5,584 nt of DNA from Gemmatimonadota bacterium (lineage in GTDB: Bacteria; Gemmatimonadota; Gemmatimonadetes; Gemmatimonadales; GWC2-71-9): contig QHTS01000058.1 of the NCBI GenBank assembly GCA_003220905.1, positions 1 through 5,584 on the forward strand, written 5' to 3'. A program made the position numbers and the translations under genes. The notes beneath the pieces are model-generated. The model did not search any database. It saw only the letters and a program-made list of their open reading frames with translations, and was not told the DNA's origin. Positions within the stretch are counted from its first letter, which is position 1, and every line of letters starts with the position of its first letter. This document shows positions 1 to 5,000 of this stretch, in pieces.

Positions 1-380
1 ACTTGGTCGGCCAGCGTTTTCTCCTGCCCGGCGTGCGCTTCGCGGTTGACGCGTACGTGAGCTTCTGCCGCTTCCGGCCCTGGCTCGAGGCCGTCGCGGC
101 CTCGCTCACCGAGATGTTCGCGCCGCTCATCGTGAAGGAGCGCCTGGCGGCGATGCTGAGCCACTACCAGTGGGTGGATCCCGCGGGGCTGCAATACTTC
201 AAGAACCGGCTCACGCAGGCGCCGCGCGATGCGGAATACGCCCTCGGCCTCGTGACGGAGCGATTCCGCACCCCGGAGGAGCAGGGGCGGGCCGTGGCGG
301 CGCTCGAGTTCAAATGCGACGTCCTGTGGTGTCTGCTCGATGCGGTAGAGCGCGGACCCCTCCCGGGGACGGTGGCGTGA
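1..380 (+). CDS. pqqC: PqqC, pyrroloquinoline-quinone synthase (C-terminal half, 5' end outside window)
   Basis: PqqC is a cytosolic, cofactor-free oxidase that performs the last step of PQQ synthesis: ring closure and eight-electron oxidation of AHQQ. The visible 125 residues align closely, from memory, with Klebsiella PqqC from about residue 111. Shared segments are LPGVRFAVDAY, SLTE.FAP, YF..RL.QA.RD and FK.D.LW.LLDA. Counterparts of catalytic Arg157, Tyr175, Arg179 and Lys214 are present (codons at 141, 195, 207 and in the FKCD segment). The position of His154, an oxygen-pocket residue, reads Val (codon 132-134). The protein ends about 16 residues before the Klebsiella C-terminus. The reading frame is open at the left edge, where bases 1-2 finish a codon, so the true start lies upstream; the TTG at 3 is internal. 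The stop overlaps the pqqD start by four bases (GTGA). Family assignment is secure; full activity is less certain because of the Val. Confidence 0.95.
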   Translation, partial: LVGQRFLLPGVRFAVDAYVSFCRFRPWLEAVAASLTEMFAPLIVKERLAAMLSHYQWVDPAGLQYFKNRLTQAPRDAEYALGLVTERFRTPEEQGRAVAALEFKCDVLWCLLDAVERGPLPGTVA

Positions 381-661
381 CCGCCGCAGAACGGCCGACC
401 GTGCCCCGCCTCCACCCGAAGGCGCGCTTGCAGCACGACGATGTGCGCGGGCGGGACGTGCTGCTCTATCCCGAAGGGCTCGTGGCCCTGAATCCGACGG
501 GGGCGGAGATCCTCGAGCTGTGCGACGGCGTCCGCTCGGTCGCCGACGTCGTGGCGGCGCTGGAGCAGCGCTACGGCGCCCCGGGAGGAGGAGTCGAGCG
601 GGACGTCACGGCTTTCCTCGATGGCCTCGCCGCCAAGGGGCTGGTGACGTATGGATCCTAA
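377..661 (+). CDS. pqqD: PqqD, PqqA peptide chaperone
   Basis: PqqD is a small winged-helix, RRE-type protein that binds the ribosomally made PqqA peptide and delivers it to PqqE in the cytoplasm. The 94-residue product is normal for the family (about 90). Family hallmarks visible are PRLHPKARLQHD (residues 10-21), the hairpin VLLYPEGLVALNPTGAEIL (28-46), the CDG turn (49-51), VADVVAALEQRY (55-66) and the C-terminal helix VTAFLDGLAAKGLV (77-90). I chose GTG at 377 because it forms a GTGA overlap with the pqqC stop and places the PRLHP segment at the usual distance from the N-terminus. GTG at 401 is a possible later start but would cut into the conserved region. The 3' end overlaps pqqE by 11 bases. 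PqqD is a separate protein here, not fused to PqqC as in Methylobacterium. Confidence 0.93.
   Translation: MTAAERPTVPRLHPKARLQHDDVRGRDVLLYPEGLVALNPTGAEILELCDGVRSVADVVAALEQRYGAPGGGVERDVTAFLDGLAAKGLVTYGS
635..640 (+). promoter_or_regulatory. Ribosome binding site for pqqE
   Basis: AAGGGG lies inside the end of pqqD, ten bases before the pqqE ATG at 651. It is the only purine-rich Shine-Dalgarno-like match near that start and supports ATG 651, which also fits the family N-terminus. The spacing is slightly long, and translation is probably also helped by coupling to pqqD. Confidence 0.5.
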
Positions 662-1763
662 GCCGCTCTGGCTCCTGGCGGAGCTGACCTACAAATGTCC
701 GCTCCAGTGCCCCTACTGTTCGAATCCGGTCGACTTTGCGGGCCCGCGTTTCAAGCGCGAGCTCTCGACCGACGAGTGGTGCCGTGTGTTCCGCGAAGCC
801 AAGGCGCTGGGTGTGTTGCAGCTCGGGCTCTCGGGTGGCGAGCCGACCCTCCGAGCGGATCTCGAGGCGCTCGTCGGCGAAGCGCACGGGCTCGGGCTCT
901 ATACCTCGCTCATCACATCCGCCTACCGGCTCACCAAAGAGCGCCTAGCGGCTCTGAAGGCAGCGGGCCTCGACCACGTGCAGATCAGCATTCAGGGGGC
1001 CGACGCCGAGCTCTCGGACGCAGTCGCGGGGACGGCGTCCTACAGGGATAAGATCGCCGCCTACCACTACACGCGAGAGCTGGGCTTCCCGCTCACCGTC
1101 AACGTCGTGCTGCACCGCCGGAACCTGCATCAGGTCGAGGACCTCATCCGGCTCGCCGAGTCGCTCGGCGCGGAGCGCATCGAGCTCGCGAACACGCAGT
1201 TCTACGGCTGGGCGCTCCACAACCGCGATGCACTCATGCCGACGAAGGCGCAGCTCGACGCAGCATGGCGCGTGGTGCAGCGCGAGCGCGCGCGACTCGG
1301 GACGAAGCTCGAGATCGTGTGGGTGCTCCCCGACTACCACGAGCAGTACCCCAAGCCGTGCATGGGCGGCTGGGCGCGCGCGTACATGACCGTCACACCC
1401 GCGGGGGAGGTCTGGCCCTGTCACGCGGCGGGCCGGATCAAGACCCTCACGTTCGAGAACGTGCGCGAGCACCCGCTCGACTGGATCTGGGTGCACTCGG
1501 ACGCGTTCACCCGCTTCCGGGGCGATAGCTGGATGCCCGAGCCCTGCAGGTCGTGTCCGCGCAAGACCCAGGACTTTGGCGGCTGCCGCTGCCAGGCGTT
1601 CCTGGTGGCGGGTGACGCGGGCCTGACCGACCCGGTGTGCTCGCTGTCGCCGCACCGCCACCTGATCGACGCAGCGGTCGCCGAGGTCGAGCGCGCTCCC
1701 GGGGCCCCCGAGTGGACCTATCGCGCGGCGCCGGCGTCGCGCGCGCTCGCCGCGAAGGGATGA
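651..1763 (+). CDS. pqqE: PqqE, PqqA peptide cyclase (radical SAM/SPASM)
   Basis: PqqE forms the C-C bond between the Glu and Tyr side chains of PqqA, the first step of PQQ synthesis, in the cytoplasm with PqqD as chaperone. The 370-residue protein starts with the family signature PLWLLAELTYKCPLQCPYCSNP. The SAM cluster CxxxCxxC is Cys16, Cys20 and Cys23; the SAM-binding GGEP is 62-65; the TIM-barrel domain runs to about 225. The SPASM domain carries Cys237, Cys257, Cys299, Cys302, Cys312, Cys314 and Cys330. Asp308 sits where the Methylobacterium enzyme uses Asp319 to ligate auxiliary cluster II. All ligand positions keep a constant offset from my recollection of the Methylobacterium numbering, so the enzyme looks fully competent. 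ATG 651 lies within the end of pqqD, and the stop overlaps the next gene's ATG (ATGA). Confidence 0.97.
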   Translation: MDPKPLWLLAELTYKCPLQCPYCSNPVDFAGPRFKRELSTDEWCRVFREAKALGVLQLGLSGGEPTLRADLEALVGEAHGLGLYTSLITSAYRLTKERLAALKAAGLDHVQISIQGADAELSDAVAGTASYRDKIAAYHYTRELGFPLTVNVVLHRRNLHQVEDLIRLAESLGAERIELANTQFYGWALHNRDALMPTKAQLDAAWRVVQRERARLGTKLEIVWVLPDYHEQYPKPCMGGWARAYMTVTPAGEVWPCHAAGRIKTLTFENVREHPLDWIWVHSDAFTRFRGDSWMPEPCRSCPRKTQDFGGCRCQAFLVAGDAGLTDPVCSLSPHRHLIDAAVAEVERAPGAPEWTYRAAPASRALAAKG

Positions 1764-2512
1764 CCACCGCCGCGATCGACGCCCGCGGCCTCGGCAAGGA
1801 CTTCGCCGCGCTCCGCGCCCTCGATCGACTCGACCTCGAGGTCCGGGATGGGGAGTTCTTCGGGTTGCTCGGGCCGAACGGCGCGGGTAAGACCACCACC
1901 GTTCACCTGCTCGCGACACTCCTCGCGCCCTCGCGCGGCACGGCGCGCGTCGCGGGACGCGACGTTGTGCGTGAGGGCCTCGCCGTGCGGCGCAGCATCG
2001 GGCTCGTGTTCCAGGAAACCACGCTCGACCGCGACCTGACGGTGGCGGAAAACCTGCGGTTTGCCGCGCGCCTGTGGAGCCTCCCGGCCCGCGTGGCCCG
2101 GCCGCGCATCGACGCGTTGTTGCGCCAGTTCGCGCTGCTCGAGCGACGGGACGACCCGGTGCGCACGCTCTCGGGCGGCATGCGGCGCGCGGCCGACATC
2201 GCCCGCGGCATCCTGCACGAGCCGAGCATCCTGTTTCTCGACGAGCCCACGGCCGGGCTCGACCCGCGGGCGCGCCGCTCGCTGTGGGAGCGCATCCGCC
2301 ACCTGCGCGCCGCGTCCGGCCTCACCGTGCTCCTCACCACGCACTACGTGGAGGAGGCCGAGCCCTGCGATCGCGTTGCCGTGTTGGATCACGGCAGGCT
2401 CGCTGCCCTCGGCACGCCGGCCGAGCTCAAGCGGGCGGCGGGAGCCGGCTCGCTCGAAGAGGTATTCCTCGCGCACACGGGCCATCGTCTGGCCGAATCG
2501 GACGGCGGCTGA
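1760..2512 (+). CDS. ABC transporter ATP-binding protein (DrrA/CcmA-like), pqq-linked
   Basis: This is the ATPase half of an ABC-2 type transporter that powers substrate movement across the inner membrane with the permease encoded next. All nucleotide-binding motifs are present in the 250-residue product: Walker A GPNGAGKTT (38-46), Q-loop Gln85, signature LSGGMRR (137-143), Walker B ILFLDE (157-162), D-loop AGLD (165-168) and switch His195. The end, SLEEVFLAHTGH, is typical of DrrA-like exporter ATPases. The start is ATG 1760 in an ATGA overlap with pqqE. A GAAGGG stretch abuts the ATG with no spacer, so initiation probably relies on ribosomes finishing pqqE. Known TIGRFAM families link similar ATPases to PQQ and alcohol oxidation systems (PedC-type loci); I infer that this gene belongs near them. 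The substrate is unknown; an export role for PQQ or a relative is a hypothesis. Confidence 0.93.
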   Translation: MTTAAIDARGLGKDFAALRALDRLDLEVRDGEFFGLLGPNGAGKTTTVHLLATLLAPSRGTARVAGRDVVREGLAVRRSIGLVFQETTLDRDLTVAENLRFAARLWSLPARVARPRIDALLRQFALLERRDDPVRTLSGGMRRAADIARGILHEPSILFLDEPTAGLDPRARRSLWERIRHLRAASGLTVLLTTHYVEEAEPCDRVAVLDHGRLAALGTPAELKRAAGAGSLEEVFLAHTGHRLAESDGG

Positions 2513-2514
2513 GC

Positions 2515-3312
2515 ATGCGTGCGGTGTACGGGATCGTCGCGCGAGAGTTCGTGCGGTTCCTGCGGCAGCGTGGCCGGGTGCTGGCGAGCATCGGGCGGCC
2601 GTTCGTGTGGCTGGTGTTCGCCGGGGCTGGGTTCGCGGCCGTATTCGCGGGACGCAACGAGATCGACTACCGGGTCTACATGGCGCCCGGCCTGCTCGGG
2701 ATGGTGGTGATGTTCGGCTCGCTGCTCGCCGCCCTCTCCACCGTCACCGACCGCGAGGCCGGCGTGCTCCGCATGGTGCTCGTCGCCCCGATCCGGCGCC
2801 GCACGATCGCGTTCGGGAAAGCGCTGGGCGCCACCCTGCTCGGCACCGCCCAGGCAATCGTCGTCGCGGCCATCCTGCTGCCCTTCGTCCACCTGCGACC
2901 CACGCTCGCGGGGGCGCTGCTCGGGCTTATCGCCGTCGTCCTCTCAGGGTTGGCGATGGGCGCGCTGGGGCTGGTGCTCGCGGCGAGTATTCGCTCGATC
3001 GAGAACTTCGCGGGCGTCATGAACTTCGTGGTCTTCCCGATGCTGTTTCTGTCGGGTGCGTTGTACCCCGTCCGGCATCTCGGTCCTGTGCTGCGCGCCG
3101 CCACATACGTGAACCCGCTCGCGTACGGGGTGGATTTGCTGAAGCACGCACTGCTCGGTGGGTGGGCGCGAGCGGGCTACGGCGGCGAGTTGCCGGTGCC
3201 GCTCGACTGCGCCGCGCTCGCGCTGTTTGCGATCGTGGGGCTCGCTGTCGCCGCGCCGCTGCTCGGCCGGGAGGGCGGGGTGACGCGCACGGCGTTCCGG
3301 GAGCGGCGTTAG
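2515..3312 (+). CDS. ABC-2 type transporter permease, pqq-linked
   Basis: This is an inner-membrane permease of 265 residues that should pair with the preceding ATPase. A basic N-terminal helix (RFLRQRGRVLASIGRPF, 14-30) precedes about six hydrophobic segments, near 27-45, 55-76, 105-124, 131-157, 167-186 and 230-250. Family marks are TDREAGVLRMVLVAPI (78-93), FPMLFLSGALYPV (174-186) and NPLAYGVDLLK (200-210), all usual for ABC2_membrane (DrrB/PedC-like) proteins. ATG 2515 lies two bases after the ATPase stop, and the reading frame upstream of it is only a shadow of the ATPase gene. No gene for a periplasmic binding protein, outer-membrane channel or adaptor is visible beside the pair, which favours export over uptake. 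The TAG stop interlocks with the stop of the convergent gene. Substrate unknown. Confidence 0.92.
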   Translation: MRAVYGIVAREFVRFLRQRGRVLASIGRPFVWLVFAGAGFAAVFAGRNEIDYRVYMAPGLLGMVVMFGSLLAALSTVTDREAGVLRMVLVAPIRRRTIAFGKALGATLLGTAQAIVVAAILLPFVHLRPTLAGALLGLIAVVLSGLAMGALGLVLAASIRSIENFAGVMNFVVFPMLFLSGALYPVRHLGPVLRAATYVNPLAYGVDLLKHALLGGWARAGYGGELPVPLDCAALALFAIVGLAVAAPLLGREGGVTRTAFRERR

Positions 3313-4064
3313 GCCACGACCAGTCGCGTGATGATCGCGGTGATCACCAGTACCATCAGCCCGGCCGCAATGCTCGTCAGCAGTGTGAAGGCAGCCGTTT
3401 TGTCGCGGGGCACCTTCATGCAAGGCGAAAGCCCGAGCGCGAACAGCCGCACGCTGTACAGCCCGAGCAACATCGCGAGGGGCTCGATCCTGGGGAAGAG
3501 CGCGAATGCGCCGGCGAGCCAGTACGGGGTACTCCCGTAGGCTGCGACCTTCAGGGCCTGCACGCGGTTCCGCTGCCCCCCGACCGACGCACCGATCACG
3601 TCGATCGCCGTCGCCAACGCGTACACGCCAACCAGATTGAGCACGTACTCGAGCACTCCGGCTTGCACGGCGGTCCCGGCATTCATGGGGATGGTACCGA
3701 ACGTCAGCAGGCTGCCGCGCTCGCTGAACACGACCCCGCCGATGGTTGCCGCCACGGGGCCGATGGCCGCCATCGGCACGAGATAGCGCAGGTAGATCGG
3801 GCCGGCACTCGTGAACTCGGCGGCGATCGTCGCCCACTCCTGCGTCGGCTGGAGCAACAGGCGCTTGGCCCGGGCGAGCCAGCCCGGGAGCTTGCGTGCG
3901 GCTCGCGGTTTCGCCGCCGGCGGCTTGACGGGGGGCCGGGGCGGGGGGCCGGCTTTGGGTGATGTCGGACCGCGTGGCGGCGTGGGGCCGCGTGGAGGCG
4001 TGGGACCGCGGGGGGGCGGCCCTCCGGGTGGGCGCGGGGGAGTCGGCGGCTGCGGCGTGCGCAT
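3309..4064 (-). CDS. Yip1-like multi-pass membrane protein with proline-rich N-terminal tail
   Basis: The 251-residue protein has two parts. Residues 1-56 are low in complexity and rich in Pro, Arg and Gly, with PPRGPT three times in a row (17-34), and are probably disordered and cytoplasmic. Residues 57-251 resemble the Yip1 domain: an amphipathic RAKRLLLQPTQEW lead-in (65-77), then about five hydrophobic segments (near 92-112, 132-161, 178-190, 196-213, 226-249) with the family-like GLYSVRLFALGLSPCMKVPRDK (201-222). Bacterial Yip1-domain proteins have no settled function, so none is assigned. The start is ATG 4064, supported by AAGGGA five bases upstream; the open frame continues to 4745, but that extension is antisense to the amidohydrolase gene. 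The TAA stop overlaps the permease stop on the other strand. It is divergent from the amidohydrolase pair and may share its control region. Confidence 0.82.
   Translation of the reverse strand: MRTPQPPTPPRPPGGPPPRGPTPPRGPTPPRGPTSPKAGPPPRPPVKPPAAKPRAARKLPGWLARAKRLLLQPTQEWATIAAEFTSAGPIYLRYLVPMAAIGPVAATIGGVVFSERGSLLTFGTIPMNAGTAVQAGVLEYVLNLVGVYALATAIDVIGASVGGQRNRVQALKVAAYGSTPYWLAGAFALFPRIEPLAMLLGLYSVRLFALGLSPCMKVPRDKTAAFTLLTSIAAGLMVLVITAIITRLVVA
3967..4020 (-). repeat. Three 18-base tandem repeats encoding PPRGPT units
   Basis: Three adjacent 18-base units on the + strand (starting near 3967, 3985 and 4003) share the pattern GG(A/G)CCGCG followed by a G-rich half. They encode PPRGPT three times in the tail of the Yip1-like protein. 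The third unit contains a run of seven G (4010-4016), read as tandem CCC proline codons. Unit number changes would keep the frame, whereas slippage in the G run would not. Confidence 0.75.
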
Positions 4065-4069
4065 GGCGG

Positions 4070-4075
4070 TCCCTT
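4070..4075 (-). promoter_or_regulatory. Ribosome binding site for the Yip1-like gene
   Basis: On the minus strand AAGGGA sits five bases before ATG 4064. It is a good Shine-Dalgarno match and decides this start against the long upstream extension of the frame. Confidence 0.65.
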
Positions 4076-4094
4076 GCGGCTCGGGTGATGCGAC

Positions 4095-4122
4095 AAGATA
4101 CAACGACGTTGCAGGACGCCAA
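4095..4122 (-). promoter_or_regulatory. Possible sigma-70 type promoter for the Yip1-like gene
   Basis: On the minus strand TTGGCG (4117-4122) and TATCTT (4095-4100) are separated by 16 bases, resembling -35 and -10 boxes. Transcription would start near 4088 and give a leader of about 25 bases containing the ribosome binding site. The palindrome at 4101-4111 lies between the two boxes. The match is moderate and nothing else in the sequence confirms it. Confidence 0.35.
4101..4111. repeat. Short palindrome CAACG-A-CGTTG
   Basis: This perfect five-base dyad around one central base lies next to the left arm of the larger inverted repeat and inside the spacer of the possible minus-strand promoter. 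That is a position where an operator could sit. In GC-rich DNA a dyad this short can occur by chance. Confidence 0.4.
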
Positions 4123-4179
4123 GACGCCACGTCGCAAGAGCCGCATACGGACCCCCTTGGAACGTGGCGTCGTAGCGTC
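4115..4179. repeat. 18-base inverted repeat in the divergent intergenic region
   Basis: The left arm 4115-4132 is GACGCCAAGACGCCACGT. The right arm 4162-4179 reads, as reverse complement, GACGCTACGACGCCACGT. Sixteen of 18 positions match, including an unbroken ten at the inner end (4123-4132 with 4162-4171), around a 29-base spacer. Each arm itself holds two GACGC half-sites, and the right arm is part of a direct GCGTCGTA duplication (4167-4182). No T-rich tract follows on either strand, so it is not a standard terminator. It could be an operator pair for both divergent genes, a cruciform-forming site, or a copy of a dispersed genomic repeat. Confidence 0.7.
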
Positions 4180-4186
4180 GTATGAC
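4157..4186 (+). promoter_or_regulatory. Possible promoter for the amidohydrolase pair
   Basis: TTGGAA (4157-4162) and TATGAC (4181-4186) are 18 bases apart, each matching the sigma-70 consensus at four of six positions. The predicted transcript start, near 4193, would leave a leader of only about seven bases before ATG 4200 and would rule out ATG 4182 as the start. The support is weak. Confidence 0.25.
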
Positions 4187-4197
4187 CCAGATTCTGG
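4187..4197. repeat. Short palindrome CCAGA-T-TCTGG
   Basis: This perfect five-base dyad around a single T lies immediately before ATG 4200. It could be an operator overlapping the transcript start of the amidohydrolase genes, or a chance dyad if translation actually begins at 4182. Confidence 0.35.
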
Positions 4198-4199
4198 CC

Positions 4200-5000
4200 A
4201 TGCTCATCGACGTCCATGCCCACTTCTACCATGCCGCAACCCCCCGGGCCGATTGGCGCGAGCGGAACGCCAGCCGCCTCGCGGCGGGGCGCAAGATCGG
4301 GGTGACGATCCACGTCGCCTCGATCCTCGGGACCTGGGGCCGGACGTCGCCGATCTACTTCCCGTCGCCTCGGGACGTGGAGGACGGCAACACCGCCTTG
4401 CTCGCGCTGGAGCGGGAGCATCCCGACCTGATCCGCGGCTACGTCACCGTGAACCCCAACTACACGTCCCAGGCGCGCGCCGAGATCACCCGCTGCCTCG
4501 GCGCCGGGATGGTGGGGATCAAGCTCGCCGCGAGCCGCCGCGCGACCGACCCGCTGCTCGACCCGATCTGCGATCTGGCGCGCGAACGGGGCGTTCCGGT
4601 GCTGCACCACGTGTGGCAGCACCGGAGGCGCGACTGGCCGGGGCAGGAAGCCTCGGACGGGCAGGAGCTCGCCGCCTTGGCTGTGCGCCACCCCCAGGTG
4701 CACTTCATCTTGGCGCACATCGGCGGGGGCGGCGACTGGGAACACTCACTCGCCGCCCTGCGCGCCACGCCCAACGTGTTCGTGGATCTGTCGGGGAGCG
4801 GTGCGGACGGCGGCATGCTCGAAGCGTGCCTCGAGGCCGCCGGGGTGGAGCGACTGCTCTGGGGAACGGACCTCACGATGGACACCGGATGGGCCAAGCT
4901 GCGGTATCTGGAGCGCTTGCTGCCGCCGCGCGACCTGGAGCTCGTGCAATGGAGGAACGCGGCGCGCGTCTTCCCGCGTGGCGCGTTCCCCGCCGACTGA
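4200..5000 (+). CDS. Metal-dependent amidohydrolase (amidohydrolase_2-like TIM barrel)
   Basis: This is a cytoplasmic TIM-barrel hydrolase or decarboxylase of the ACMSD/amidohydrolase_2 type; the substrate cannot be read from the sequence. The 266 residues show the N-terminal DVHAHF with metal ligands His6 and His8, a Lys in GIKLA (108) at the strand where the family may place a ligand, His136/His137 in PVLHHVW, His173 in ILAHIGGGG and Asp224 in LLWGTDL. The WRNAARVF segment (251-258) matches the usual C-terminal helix, which in many relatives reads GNAARLF. ATG 4200 is preferred because homologues begin with M(I/L)IDVHAHF. In-frame ATG 4182 would add six residues (MTQILA), and neither start has a clear Shine-Dalgarno site. 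The stop shares its last base with the next start (TGATG), so the two genes are probably one unit. All ligand positions look intact. Confidence 0.88.
   Translation: MLIDVHAHFYHAATPRADWRERNASRLAAGRKIGVTIHVASILGTWGRTSPIYFPSPRDVEDGNTALLALEREHPDLIRGYVTVNPNYTSQARAEITRCLGAGMVGIKLAASRRATDPLLDPICDLARERGVPVLHHVWQHRRRDWPGQEASDGQELAALAVRHPQVHFILAHIGGGGDWEHSLAALRATPNVFVDLSGSGADGGMLEACLEAAGVERLLWGTDLTMDTGWAKLRYLERLLPPRDLELVQWRNAARVFPRGAFPAD

Noticed and set aside
945..1919. Open frame of 324 codons on the - strand
   Set aside because: It is antisense to pqqE and the start of the ATPase; the composition is Arg-rich and no domain is recognisable.
2061..3962. Open frame of 633 codons on the + strand
   Set aside because: It runs in a different frame across the ATPase and permease genes and opposite the Yip1-like gene. 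The translation is Arg/Ala/Gly-rich with no domain, as expected for a shadow frame in GC-rich DNA.
2944..4146. Open frame of 400 codons on the - strand
   Set aside because: It is a shadow crossing the convergent gene boundary in another frame. The Yip1-like frame, with membrane segments and a good ribosome binding site, explains the region better.
4115..4179. Rho-independent terminator
   Set aside because: The inverted repeat has a long 29-base loop, lies upstream of both flanking genes and is not followed by a T tract on either strand.
4065..4745. N-terminal extension of the Yip1-like frame
   Set aside because: It would be antisense to the amidohydrolase and includes the dyad-rich spacer. 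The ribosome binding site at 4070-4075 supports ATG 4064.
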